Assembly (NCBI GenBank): GCA_951828385.1
Contig: OX639973.1
Location: forward strand, 2,595,200 to 2,659,199
From: an uncultured Poribacteria bacterium
Lineage (GTDB): Bacteria > Poribacteria > WGA-4E > WGA-3G
Reading direction: 5' to 3'
DNA: 64,000 bases
Part shown: positions 50,685-59,242 of the stretch, piece by piece
Position numbering within the stretch: the first letter of the stretch is position 1
Layout: each line of letters begins with the position of its first letter
Notes under the pieces: model-generated
Databases searched by the model: none
Seen by the model: the letters and a program-made list of their open reading frames with translations, nothing else
What the model was told of the DNA's origin: nothing
Translations under genes and position numbers: made by a program

Positions 50685-51552
50685 GGTAGTGTTTACATTT
50701 AGAAGTTATTGACATTTTGAGCATGGATTGGTAGACTATTTTCTATGAAAACTCAAAAGATAGATAACACTCAAGATTTTCCTATGATGATTAGTGATGC
50801 TGCTTGGCAGAGCATCCACCCGTTTCTGAAAACGTTAGGAAACGTTTATGTCGGTAAACCCGAAGACTGTAGACGTTTTCTCTCGGCAATCGTCTGGATA
50901 ACAAAACAGGGAGCCACTTGGCGTGCGCTGCCGAAAGTTTATGGTTATTGGAATACTATCTATAGACGTTTCGGCAGATGGTGTGATGCTGGGGTCTTTG
51001 AAAAACTCCATGAACATTTCCATGATGCCGGTGAGATCTCTGCGCTCCTCGTGGATTCAACGGTCATTCGGGCGCATTCCTCTGCAGCCGGTGCCCCTAA
51101 AAAAAAAATGAAGGACAAGCCGGTGAAGCCCTCGGGCGAAGTCATGGTGGCTTTACCACGAAACTCCATGCGGCTGTAAGTGATACCTTTCTGCCATTAC
51201 GCTTTATCTTGACGGCAGGTGCGCGTCACGATGTGACACAAGCGCCTGCGTTGATTGCTGGCTACACCTGCGACGCTGTCATTGCCGATGCTGCCTATGA
51301 CTCGGATGCTTTGAGAGCAGAGATCGTTGATCAAGGAAGTGTTCCGGTGATCCGTCCCCGGAAGAACCGTCTTGAAGATCGCCCTTATGATAAAGACTTG
51401 TATAAACTTCGTAATGTTATCGAACGTTTTTTTCATCGGTTGAAGCAGTATCGTCGGGTGGCTACACGTTATGATAAATACGCCCGTCGCTACCTCGGTT
51501 TCGTCTATTTCGCAGCTGTACTCATTACTGCCAAAAAAATGTAAACACTACG
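50685..51552 (+). mobile_element. IS5-family insertion sequence (IS427-like)
   Basis: 868 bp. Terminal inverted repeat GTAGTGTTTACATTT (50686-50700) and its complement AAATGTAAACACTAC (51537-51551). The target is TTAG (Y-T-A-R) with a 2-bp TA duplication (50683-50684 and 51553-51554), as in the IS427 group. It carries one transposase read by frameshift and inserts in a secreted-protein gene. Confidence 0.9.
50745..51544 (+). CDS. IS5-family transposase, read through a -1 frameshift
   Basis: The first frame (50745-51179, 144 residues) has the N-terminal part WQSIHPFLKTLGNVYV, CRRFLSAIVWITKQGATWRA, YRRFGRWCDAGVFEKL and the first DDE residue in LLVDSTVIRAHSSAAGAPKK. A run of ten A (51099-51108) is the slip site; -1 shift gives NEGQAGEALGRSHGGFTTKL and continues LILTAGARHDVTQ-type sequence (FILTAGARHDVTQAPALIAG) with the second Asp in VIADAAYDSDALR and the Glu in NVIERFFHRLKQYRRVATRY, ending 51544. 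This is the standard way to make transposase in the IS427 group. The ends are intact, so the element may be active. Confidence 0.9.
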
Positions 51553-52038
51553 TAGAAATACAGCACTTTTAACGCTTCTGGTTTTCACCTTCACACTCTT
51601 CACACCCGTTTTCATGCAGCCGAAAGAGGCTGAGGCTGTTGACGCTTGTGAAGTTTGTAAAATGGTAAGCGAACCAGAGGTCAGTGGTGCCATAACAATG
51701 GTTTTTGAGGTCTTAAAAGTGTCAACCGCCTGTTTAGTTTCGTGCCAAGTTATCAAAAACTGGCTGTTTAACAAGTGTACAGCGGAAGGCACTAAAGGTT
51801 GTGATGGATCTACACGCACATGTAATACAGATCAGACACCGAAAGGATGTGGAGCAGACCATTGCGTATGTAAAAAGAGTGATCACGAGGGTACCTCTAC
51901 CTGCACCAATGATCGCTGTAACAACCAAGGCACATATCGTAATTGTGTGGGACACACATGCACAACCGATCTTATTACGGGTAGTTATAGCGGATATTGG
52001 TAGCGATACCCAGAAACTCTAATAACATCAATACCTTT

Positions 52039-52081
52039 CTCTCAACGCTATCGTTGGACTCATAAATGATAGCGTTGAGAG
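52039..52081 (+). promoter_or_regulatory. 14-bp perfect hairpin before the membrane coiled-coil gene
   Basis: CTCTCAACGCTATC (52039-52052) and GATAGCGTTGAGAG (52068-52081) with a 15-nt loop. It ends 22 bp before ATG 52104 and lacks a T-run, so it may act on translation or stability, in a position like the pseudoknot of locus A. Confidence 0.6.
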
Positions 52082-52103
52082 GGACACCCACGGAGAGACC
52101 TCT

Positions 52104-52829
52104 ATGAAACACCCGCGAAAAGCGAAACACATCCGACAGAAGCAGCAGGAAAAACGTTTCACCCGGTGGTTTGCAGCAGGTGGCATGGCATTTGTCCTCT
52201 TGGCAATCGGCGGACTCCTTTTCTGGCAGAGCAACCAGACACTGCCAGAGCCAATTAAGATTTACAAATCCACACCCTGGACACCATCGCCCACGCGGAA
52301 GTCCACGACAGCCGGAACACAGCAACCCGACAGGACTTCACATATCCATCACCCCGATGACGGACACCATCACGAATCCGTCCCACCTGAAAAGCCTACG
52401 GACGCATCAAAAATCGGGGAAGTTTTAGACGATGAAACCCCGACAGATATATCAGCACTCACAGATGCAGATATCGCTACGTTGGATCATGAAGCTTTGC
52501 ATGCGAAAATAGAAAGAATCGGAAAAGAATTCGAGTCCATACTCGCTGAAATAAATGAAAAGTACCCGGAAGTTCAAGAAGTTATGTCTATCTCCCATGA
52601 AGAACTTCACAAACGGTACCCAACCCAAGCATCACGGGAGGCACTCAATGAACGGCTCGACCAGATGCGCAGTGAGTTTAAAGACCGAGCCATCCAACTG
52701 CTTTCAGAACTCCCGACAGAGACGCAACTGGAGTACATCATACGGATAGACGAACAGATTTCTAAAACCCACGGAGATGAAGCTGCCAACGAGATGACTG
52801 CAGAACTCTTGGATAAACTTAAACTCTAA
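52104..52829 (+). CDS. Membrane-anchored coiled-coil protein, locus B
   Basis: 241 residues from ATG 52104 (GGAGAGACCTCT upstream). A basic N-terminus (KHPRKAKHIRQKQQEKRF) and one membrane segment (WFAAGGMAFVLLAIGGLLFW, 22-41) give an N-in topology. A Pro/Thr/His-rich linker with HIHHPDDGHHHE (a possible metal site) is followed by about 120 residues of coiled coil (ALHAKIERIGKEFESILAEI, LNERLDQMRSEFKDRAIQLL). No family recognised. It probably extends into the periplasm. The cytosolic coiled-coil protein at 28305 in locus A holds the same place before an STT3-like gene. Confidence 0.7.
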   Translation: MKHPRKAKHIRQKQQEKRFTRWFAAGGMAFVLLAIGGLLFWQSNQTLPEPIKIYKSTPWTPSPTRKSTTAGTQQPDRTSHIHHPDDGHHHESVPPEKPTDASKIGEVLDDETPTDISALTDADIATLDHEALHAKIERIGKEFESILAEINEKYPEVQEVMSISHEELHKRYPTQASREALNERLDQMRSEFKDRAIQLLSELPTETQLEYIIRIDEQISKTHGDEAANEMTAELLDKLKL

Positions 52830-52864
52830 GCCCTTGTCAAATAACGAAAGGCGGATCCCCTAAA

Positions 52865-54331
52865 ATGAACTTTCAGATACAGATTGACCCCATCACAACC
52901 CTTGAAAATCAATACAAGGAAATGCTTGAGAAAGGGAGAGACCCCTATCCTACCCTCGCCGATTTTGAAGTCAAAACCCCTTTAGAACTGCTTGAGCATT
53001 ATCCAATCATACCCGTTCTCTTGACCCTCTGGAAAATGGAACGACAGTCTGATGTTACACCGTTTCTCAAATTTCAAAAACCGATTGCAAACCTGCCAGA
53101 AAACGAACAGAAGGACCTACTCCGGTATATCACAGAGATCGCCGTCGATTTTATTCCGCGACACGTCAACGGAAATAACGGCATTCCCCGATCAGGTGCC
53201 TTACACAACGGAACAAGTCTTTACCAACAAGCCTTGGTCTCGTCTTTAATAGAACAACTCGGACTCCATTTTACAGAAAGAGATATTGAAGCCTGCCCAA
53301 AATGCGGAGATAAAAAATGCACGCCAAAATTCCAACCGATATGTTTAAGGTGCCATCAGGTCATCTCTAACTGTGATAACGGATACATCCATCATTATTC
53401 CGGGGAAATCACTTGTAACGTTTGTGGAGAGAATCATGCTGAATGTTTGGAACACGTCCGAAAACCCGGCGAAAAAACATGCGCCGTCTACCCCCGAAAA
53501 CGCTCCAATCTTCAAGAATTCTGTGACATCGTTTCAGTAGAGACCCGCCGTCTGTTACAACGCCTCAAAAGAGAAACCCGAGAGATACTTAAAGAAATAC
53601 GTTTCTCATTTCCGACACTCGTAGATTTTCACACTCGTCATCCCGAGGCATTCCTCCAACAGTATCCGATCCTTCCAGCAATCCTCACATACCGAAAAAA
53701 AGTAGAGAAAAATCCATGGATGCTGCTTCGACTAGGTTTAGGCACCGATCAAAGTCCTAAAACGTTGGTATCAGCGATGCGAGACATCACCGCAGCGGAA
53801 TGGGGCGACACCTTAGCAGATACATCAACAACTGCTTTTATCAAAGACTTCAAACTGAAAATTTCCCTTGATGAGATTGATACCTGCCCCAAATGTGAGG
53901 AAAAAACATGTGTCGGAGATCAATGTTTTTGTGAGAGTTCACAAGGGGTTGATGGAGAATGGATACAGGGGTGTGGACAAAGGCACTATGGATGTGAGAC
54001 GATTCACTATACAACACAGACATGCGATAACCCTTTGTGTACACGACCGAAATATCGCCAATGCACAGAACACAAATGTGAAATAGCCGACCACACCGGG
54101 CTTGTCCATTACCTCTTTGAACTTGAAAACGCCAACATACTTGCACCGAACGCGCAAACTTTCGTCAAACGTATCAACGTACTCACGCCCGACCAACAGG
54201 CAGATTTCGTCAAACAGTTTCACACCACGGTGGCGCAGATGGCTCCGATTGAGAAAACCGCAGCAGCAATCCAAACAACGCTCCGCGATCACGGGCTGAA
54301 AATAACTTTTGAAAATCCGGAGATGAAGTGA
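52865..54331 (+). CDS. Protein with two internally repeated Cys-cluster modules, locus B
   Basis: 488 residues without signal peptide or membrane segment. It is an internal duplication: module 1 (about 20-215) has YPTLADFEVKTPLELLEHYP and a Cys cluster CPKCGDKKC ... CLRCHQ ... CNVCGENHAEC; module 2 (about 240-430) has FPTLVDFHTRHPEAFLQQYP and CPKCEEKTCVGDQC ... CDNPLCTRPKYRQC. Each cluster could bind two zinc ions in ribbon or RING-like folds. The repeated F-x-x-x-x-P-E-x-L-L-x-x-Y-P block predicts a helical unit. No family is recognised. It lies directly before the STT3-like gene (9 bp), so it may be a soluble partner of it. Confidence 0.65.
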   Translation: MNFQIQIDPITTLENQYKEMLEKGRDPYPTLADFEVKTPLELLEHYPIIPVLLTLWKMERQSDVTPFLKFQKPIANLPENEQKDLLRYITEIAVDFIPRHVNGNNGIPRSGALHNGTSLYQQALVSSLIEQLGLHFTERDIEACPKCGDKKCTPKFQPICLRCHQVISNCDNGYIHHYSGEITCNVCGENHAECLEHVRKPGEKTCAVYPRKRSNLQEFCDIVSVETRRLLQRLKRETREILKEIRFSFPTLVDFHTRHPEAFLQQYPILPAILTYRKKVEKNPWMLLRLGLGTDQSPKTLVSAMRDITAAEWGDTLADTSTTAFIKDFKLKISLDEIDTCPKCEEKTCVGDQCFCESSQGVDGEWIQGCGQRHYGCETIHYTTQTCDNPLCTRPKYRQCTEHKCEIADHTGLVHYLFELENANILAPNAQTFVKRINVLTPDQQADFVKQFHTTVAQMAPIEKTAAAIQTTLRDHGLKITFENPEMK

Positions 54332-54340
54332 CTCCTTCTT

Positions 54341-56815
54341 ATGAAACGTGCATATCTCATTCGCATCGGTATCGCTGTCCTCTTTCTCAGTATCGGAATG
54401 CTCACCGTATGGCTCCGACTCCAAGTCGTTCACGGTATCCCCGAAGCACAGTTTCTCGGTGCTGATTGCTTTCTCTACTACGCACAAGCGGAAACCATCG
54501 CCGAACACGGCATGTTGCCCGAACGCGATATCCATCGTTGGCTCCCCCTTGGTAGAGACAACACGCAACTGCTGCCATTCTGGTCTTACGCCCTCGCCTA
54601 CACCCACAAAGCACTATCGGTGTTTTTACCGAGTCTATCCCTGTATCACTGGACACTCTACGCCCCAACGGTCTGCTTTTGTATCGGCCTTGCTGCGCTC
54701 TGTCTCTTTCTCTACCGCGGTTACGGACTGCTTTTCTCAAGCCTCGTTGGTTTCTTTATGGCAACGCTCCCGAGTGCCATCGGACGCAGCACCGCCGGGT
54801 TCAGCGACCGGGATGCTTGGTGCTGGATGCTTGGTATCTTTGTTGTCATGCTTCACGTCGCCTCACTACAGACACAGCACACACGGCGACGCCTGACGCT
54901 CACGCTAGCAAGCGGTTTCACGATGTTTCTCGGCGGATATTCCTGGGAAGGCTTCGGCGTGTTTGGACTCATCCTCCTCTTCGTAGAACTCTGGCGGTTG
55001 CTCACTTCTGAAACAGAAGAAGACCTTCAGTATTACGGCATCTGGGTCTTAACCTTCGTGCCACCGTTATACCTCATCTCTCCCGCTTATCACAACGGCT
55101 ACGGGTTCGCAAAATACCTCGCAGCATTGGTGCTCATGCCACCACTCGTGCTGTTAGGGATGCGCGCCTTTCGTTACCTGCTGTTGTCGAAAATAGAGAA
55201 ACTCCGACCACATGCACGCACTCTGTCCTTTTGTCTGATAGGTGTCGGATGTCTCACGGGACTCGGCTACACCCTCACACAGATAGACACCTTCGCCGTC
55301 ACCACTGTGCCACTGAGCCAAAATGCCCTGATGTCCATCATCGGCGAACTCCAAAATCCAAAGTTAGGGTATTGGAGAACCTTATACGGCAGCACGTTCG
55401 TCTTCGGCAGCCTCGGGCTCATACTCACTTTTCTTCGGCTGTCCGCCACCACCGAGGTTTCCGAAAAACACCGCAATTGGAAACGATACCGAGACCGACT
55501 TTTGACAACAATCCCGCTCATCCTCTTTCTCCTAACCACCTTTTTCCGGGAACCCCTTGATAAAGTGGCAGGCGAAGCCACCGGGAACCTCCTCTTCTTT
55601 ACAGCTTTGGGCGGGACACTTGTCTGTTTACTATTCACCGCATGGCGGCGACAGACATCCATCAAAAGTGAGATGATTGACGTTGCGATGACAGCATGGT
55701 TCGTTGTCTGGCTTGCACTTACCCGCGACGCGACACGCTACAACTTCTTTTTCTCCCTCTCCACAGCATTCTTCACCGCTACGTTCATTGAATTTTTAGC
55801 GAACACCGCCAGCAAGAAACTCCGTGACTCCAAATACATCAGCAATGCTTTCCGAGAAAAGTTCCTTCACACCCCCCTAAAAACAGGGATCGTCACCGGG
55901 ATACTCGCCCTCATCCTCTTTTGGAGCAGCATCGGCGGGTATGCCAAACACATCATCCCCGCCGGCAGAGAACATCATACTGTCTACCCCACAGAAAACA
56001 CAGAAGCCGAGGCATACCGCTGGATGAAAAAAGAACTCTCTCGTGATGCCATCGTCGCCGCAAACTTCGACCACGGCACGATGATGAACAACCTTGGCGG
56101 GGTCAAAACCATCATCGATCAAGACCACTATCTCCAACACTGGATCCATCTCTACAACCGGCACGTCTTTGGTGCACGTTCCGAACGCGAAGCTTTGGAA
56201 TTCCTAAAAACCCACAACGCTACACATCTCCTCCTCTCTGAAGAAGACGTTCTTTACGGGGCAGGGTCTTTTTCAAGAATTGGCAGCGATGAAACAGATG
56301 ACCGAGAACTAAAAAGAACCCGGATGAAACTTTTGCGGACAGAAGACGGGACTCCTTGGCGGCTCTTTGAACCCAAAGAGACACCTTTTGCCTACATAAA
56401 TACACCGCCCGATACAGAGACCGAGTTCCTGACGGCACGTCTGAAAAATGGGAGCACCGTCAAACTGCCTTACGTTGCCTTCTCGGAGACCCAACACAAA
56501 CGGCCCGAAGCCCTGCCAGAGACAGCAGAAAACGAATATGGCGGGGTCCTCCTCTTTTTCCATGAACACCACGGTCGATTAAACCTCGAAAGAGGCACCT
56601 ATCTGCCACCAGCTACGTGGAATAACCTCACCATCAAACTCTTTATGCGTGAAGCACACACCGAGGCGTTCGTCAAAATCTACCCGACAGATGAAGCGAC
56701 GAAGGCAAAGGTAAAGATTTGGGAGATTCACTACCCTCCCGACATCCAAACGAATGACAAATACCTTGAGACAGGGTATCCAGAAAAGTCTTTCAGGGAG
56801 TTGCAACCCAGATAA
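54341..56815 (+). CDS. STT3-like membrane glycosyltransferase (GT-C fold), locus B
   Basis: 824 residues, aligned with 28840-31245 throughout. About 12 membrane segments, then a soluble domain of about 280 residues. Conserved with the paralogue: the first-loop acidic residue (FLGADCFLYYAQAE), WLPLGRDN, GFSDRDAW (D156-R-D158), SWEGFGVFGL, and after the membrane part AANFDHGTMMNNLGGVKTII with DQDHYLQHWIHLYNRHVFG, where NFDHG replaces the WWDYG of true oligosaccharyltransferases. EREALEFLKTHNATHLLLSE and KVKIWEIHYPPDIQTN are near-identical in both. Glycan transfer is inferred from fold only. The CDP-alcohol transferase gene starts 2 bp later. Confidence 0.8.
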   Translation: MKRAYLIRIGIAVLFLSIGMLTVWLRLQVVHGIPEAQFLGADCFLYYAQAETIAEHGMLPERDIHRWLPLGRDNTQLLPFWSYALAYTHKALSVFLPSLSLYHWTLYAPTVCFCIGLAALCLFLYRGYGLLFSSLVGFFMATLPSAIGRSTAGFSDRDAWCWMLGIFVVMLHVASLQTQHTRRRLTLTLASGFTMFLGGYSWEGFGVFGLILLFVELWRLLTSETEEDLQYYGIWVLTFVPPLYLISPAYHNGYGFAKYLAALVLMPPLVLLGMRAFRYLLLSKIEKLRPHARTLSFCLIGVGCLTGLGYTLTQIDTFAVTTVPLSQNALMSIIGELQNPKLGYWRTLYGSTFVFGSLGLILTFLRLSATTEVSEKHRNWKRYRDRLLTTIPLILFLLTTFFREPLDKVAGEATGNLLFFTALGGTLVCLLFTAWRRQTSIKSEMIDVAMTAWFVVWLALTRDATRYNFFFSLSTAFFTATFIEFLANTASKKLRDSKYISNAFREKFLHTPLKTGIVTGILALILFWSSIGGYAKHIIPAGREHHTVYPTENTEAEAYRWMKKELSRDAIVAANFDHGTMMNNLGGVKTIIDQDHYLQHWIHLYNRHVFGARSEREALEFLKTHNATHLLLSEEDVLYGAGSFSRIGSDETDDRELKRTRMKLLRTEDGTPWRLFEPKETPFAYINTPPDTETEFLTARLKNGSTVKLPYVAFSETQHKRPEALPETAENEYGGVLLFFHEHHGRLNLERGTYLPPATWNNLTIKLFMREAHTEAFVKIYPTDEATKAKVKIWEIHYPPDIQTNDKYLETGYPEKSFRELQPR

Positions 56816-56817
56816 AT

Positions 56818-57378
56818 ATGATAGCAAACGCCATCACTCTCAGTCGCCTACCTTTAGCCTTCGGGATTATTGCCTTGCTCGGCGTACACGCTAACCTTGA
56901 CATCGTGCTTATTGCATCTATCGCGTTCATCTTTATACTTGATGCTGTTGATGGTATTGTGGCACGTAAATGCAACGAAACATCCGAGGCGAGTGCAATT
57001 CTTGACACCCTCACAGACCGAGTGATTGAAAACACCTTTTGGATTTACTTTGCAGTAATAAACCTCATTCCATTGTGGATGCCCATTGCTGTTATGACAC
57101 GCGGTATTTTTACAGATTGCCTGCAACGATCTTTCAGAAACCCGCCTAAAAACGGATGGACATACACCCTTACACGTTCACGCATCAGCCGTGCCCTTTA
57201 CGGTGTTGTAAAGATGTTTGCATTCATGCTCCTTGCAAGCGTACCTGTCTTCAACAACCCTCTCTTAGCGCAAGGCAGCCTCATACTTGCTATCGTTGCT
57301 GTCGGTTTCTGTCTTCTCGGTGGACTTCCGTTCTTTTTCATCACAAGACGTGTCTATGCCCGTGAACAGGAAAAATGA
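56818..57378 (+). CDS. CDP-alcohol phosphatidyltransferase family protein
   Basis: 186 residues with about 5-6 membrane segments. The family signature D-x2-D-G-x2-A-R-x8-G-x3-D-x3-D is present in DAVDGIVARKCNETSEASAI followed by LDTLTD, except that the Gly is Ser (SAILDTLTD). All Asp residues for the two metal ions are kept. The family joins a CDP-linked lipid to an alcohol (glycerol-phosphate, inositol-phosphate, serine). The product here is unknown; being last in the STT3 operon, 2 bp after it, it could make the lipid carrier or membrane lipid needed by that enzyme, which is inference. Confidence 0.85.
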   Translation: MIANAITLSRLPLAFGIIALLGVHANLDIVLIASIAFIFILDAVDGIVARKCNETSEASAILDTLTDRVIENTFWIYFAVINLIPLWMPIAVMTRGIFTDCLQRSFRNPPKNGWTYTLTRSRISRALYGVVKMFAFMLLASVPVFNNPLLAQGSLILAIVAVGFCLLGGLPFFFITRRVYAREQEK

Positions 57379-57511
57379 AAATATAGATGTGTTGCCTTTC
57401 GGTCAGCATTTTTCGATGAAGCATTGCCCATATTTGGAAAAAACCTTAAATCCCCTTATCAGGGAAACTAACACATTATAACCCCTTCCGATAGTACAAT
57501 GGGAGGTGTGT

Positions 57512-57674
57512 AACCAAAAACTGGCGAAGCTTCAAACCTCGCCAGCAAATGAACACTTATTTTTCGCGTCAACGGCATGTATGCTATAAGAAGCACATCT
57601 CTTATTCCGAAGGACCTTCCAGACGCATCGGCATAATGAGGGATATGTAGGTATCATCGCTGACCGGCTTAATT
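57512..57674 (-). repeat. Duplicated 3' end and terminator of dnaN
   Basis: Matches 62354-62516 closely: the terminator hairpin region, the stop codon (57602-57604) and the last 20 or so codons of dnaN. The terminator is altered (CTGGCGAAGCTTCAAACCTC). Confidence 0.9.
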
Positions 57675-57686
57675 TCGCGAGGATAG

Positions 57687-57893
57687 GTGATAGCACCCAA
57701 CGCCTAAAGGCGTGGGCTTCGGTTTCATAGCGACTGCGGTTTTCTCATGAATAGTTATTGGTTGTTGGTTATTGGAAAGAGGTCTCTTTCTTAACCAATC
57801 ACTATTAACCATTAACCAACCACTAAAAAACCGTCTAACTGTCGCTCCACCAGCGGGCGTTTCCCTGTCGTCTCCTACACTACAGGCATATCG
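57687..57893 (-). ncRNA. Predicted omega RNA (reRNA) region and right end of the TnpB element
   Basis: In IS200/IS605 elements the guide RNA of TnpB comes from the 3' part of tnpB and the right end, and its guide is the DNA just outside. Here that guide starts CTATCCTCGCGAAATTAAGC. The region also contains a copy of the dispersed TTGGTTATTGG-type inverted repeat at 57756-57826. Confidence 0.6.
57756..57826. repeat. Diverged dispersed inverted-repeat element, copy 3
   Basis: TTATTGGTTGTTGGTTATTGG on the left, centre AAAGAGGTCTCTTTCTTAACC, right ATTAACCATTAACCAACCAC. Same plan as at 14752 and 37251, with GGTTATTG instead of AGTTATCA units. It lies within the right end of the TnpB element. Confidence 0.6.
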
Positions 57894-59012
57894 TCAACTG
57901 ACGGCTATCCCTGCCCGCAAAATGTTTATCGCAGCGTTTATGTCTCTATCGTGGTGTGAACCACATTCGGGACATGTCCACTGCCTATCGTCCAATGTTA
58001 GGGTTTCGTTATGAAAACCGCAATCACTACAAGGTTTTGTTGTAGCTGTCCATTGTCCGACTTTTTTAAAATGACGCTTATGTTTTTGACACTTATATGC
58101 CAATATCTCAACAAACTGGTAGAAGGCGAGGTCAGAAACCTTACGTCCCCAAAGGCGTTTCATACCGTCAAGGTTCAGGGTTTCAAGGAAAATGCTATCA
58201 AACTTCTTACAGAGTTTGCTCGCCAGTTGCCAGTGAAAGTCTTTGCGTTGGTTGCTAATTTTCCGATACAGACGTGCAAGCTGTCTCACGCAACGCCACC
58301 ACCCATTAGAACCTTTAACTTTACGCGAAAGTGCTTTGTTGAGAGACCGAAGTTTGTTCAAGGATTGCTTCAAAGGTTGGGGGTGTTGTATCTTCTCACC
58401 CGTGCTCAGTGTCAAATATGCGTCTTTCATGCCGAAGTCTGCCCCAACGCTTTTACCTGTTGTCGGCAGCGGTTTGAAATCTGTATAAGTCGTTGTGATA
58501 CAAAGCCAATAATCACCGCAAGCGTCTCGTTTGATTGTGAGAGTGCTGATAGTTCCATGCCATTGACGGTGTTTATGGAACGTATAAGGCACTTTATCAA
58601 ACTGCCACTTCTGTGTCTTCGGATTCCATTTACGAAAAGTCAACGTGATACGATTGTTTTTCAGAGACCACCCCGATTCTCCGGGGTAGGTGATAGACTT
58701 AAACTTATGACGCTTCTTGATTTTCGGTCTACCCCCAAGTTTTTTGAAAAACCTGTCGTATGCTTTATCAATACGTCTCAGTTCCTGCTGGATCGCTTGA
58801 GACGGCAACGCTTGCCAATGCGGGTGCGTCGTCCCTTTCAAAACTTTCACGTGGTCACACATACCCTCAAAACCCACATACGGCAGCCCCTCTTTATGAC
58901 GCTCACGCTGCCACGTATGAAAATAGAAATGCACCTGCCACATATCATCAAGCAGATTGCCAATACGCATCGTATTAGATTGTTTACCAAGCGGATATTT
59001 ATACGTTTTCAT
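57894..59012 (-). CDS. tnpB: TnpB, RNA-guided nuclease of IS200/IS605-type elements
   Basis: 372 residues, full length. All three RuvC motifs appear intact: SVGADFGMKDAYLTL (first Asp, about 188), FDSIFLETLNLDGMKR (Glu, about 276) and DRDINAAINIL near the end (last Asp). Between the last two is the zinc ribbon with CSDCGFHNETLTLDDRQWTC and CPECGS. The N-terminal part (MRIGNLLDDMWQVHFYF, QELRRIDKAYDRFFKK) is the wedge/REC region. Family knowledge: TnpB, with a right-end RNA, cuts DNA next to the transposon's insertion motif (TAM), which promotes retention of the element. The insertion site here predicts TAM TTTAC. The start ATG 59010-59012 is the only in-frame ATG near the N-terminus. Confidence 0.93.
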   Translation of the reverse strand: MKTYKYPLGKQSNTMRIGNLLDDMWQVHFYFHTWQRERHKEGLPYVGFEGMCDHVKVLKGTTHPHWQALPSQAIQQELRRIDKAYDRFFKKLGGRPKIKKRHKFKSITYPGESGWSLKNNRITLTFRKWNPKTQKWQFDKVPYTFHKHRQWHGTISTLTIKRDACGDYWLCITTTYTDFKPLPTTGKSVGADFGMKDAYLTLSTGEKIQHPQPLKQSLNKLRSLNKALSRKVKGSNGWWRCVRQLARLYRKISNQRKDFHWQLASKLCKKFDSIFLETLNLDGMKRLWGRKVSDLAFYQFVEILAYKCQKHKRHFKKVGQWTATTKPCSDCGFHNETLTLDDRQWTCPECGSHHDRDINAAINILRAGIAVS

Positions 59013-59242
59013 GGATCATCAAGTATCAAGTCTTTAACCCCTATTCAGTGGGTAGGCAGACACGCTACCGGGAGCCCCGCCCGTTACTCGGAAGGGGGCG
59101 GTAACGCTGAATATGTCTGCCAACTTGATACCATAAGTATACCACATTTTATACCGTTTGTCAAATCTTTCTTGGGGGAATTAAGGTGTTTGCGGTCTTA
59201 TATCCCAAAGCTAAAGCATTGGGCTTTACGACTGAATGCCCG

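Larger units (their letters stand above)
50678..52003 (+). pseudogene. Cys-rich secreted protein gene, interrupted by an IS after codon 2
   Basis: ATG-ATT at 50678-50683 follows AAAAAGGAGATAGAA; removing the IS (50685-51552) and one TA gives ATG-ATT-AGA-AAT-ACA and an open frame to 52003. The restored protein is about 152 residues: signal peptide RNTALLTLLVFTFTLFTPVF, a CEVC pair, a helical part (MVFEVLKVSTACLVSCQVIK) and a Cys-rich tail with about a dozen Cys (TKGCDGSTRTCNTDQTPKGC, CKKSDHEGTSTCTNDRCN and more). No family recognised. As sequenced the coding frame lacks its signal peptide start; the best internal start is ATG 51614. It is the counterpart of the secreted gene of locus A. Confidence 0.8.
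57687..59241 (-). mobile_element. TnpB-only IS200/IS605-type element
   Basis: About 1555 bp, boundaries set by comparison with intact dnaN. The left end (minus strand) follows TTTAC in GGAATACTTTAC and starts GGGCATTCAGTCGTAAAG; a hairpin GCCCAATGCTTTAGCTTTGG follows. The right end has CCCACGCCTTTAGGCGTTGG and ends GTGCTATCAC before CTATCC of dnaN. No target duplication, as expected. Only tnpB is present; the tyrosine transposase tnpA must be supplied elsewhere. Confidence 0.88.
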
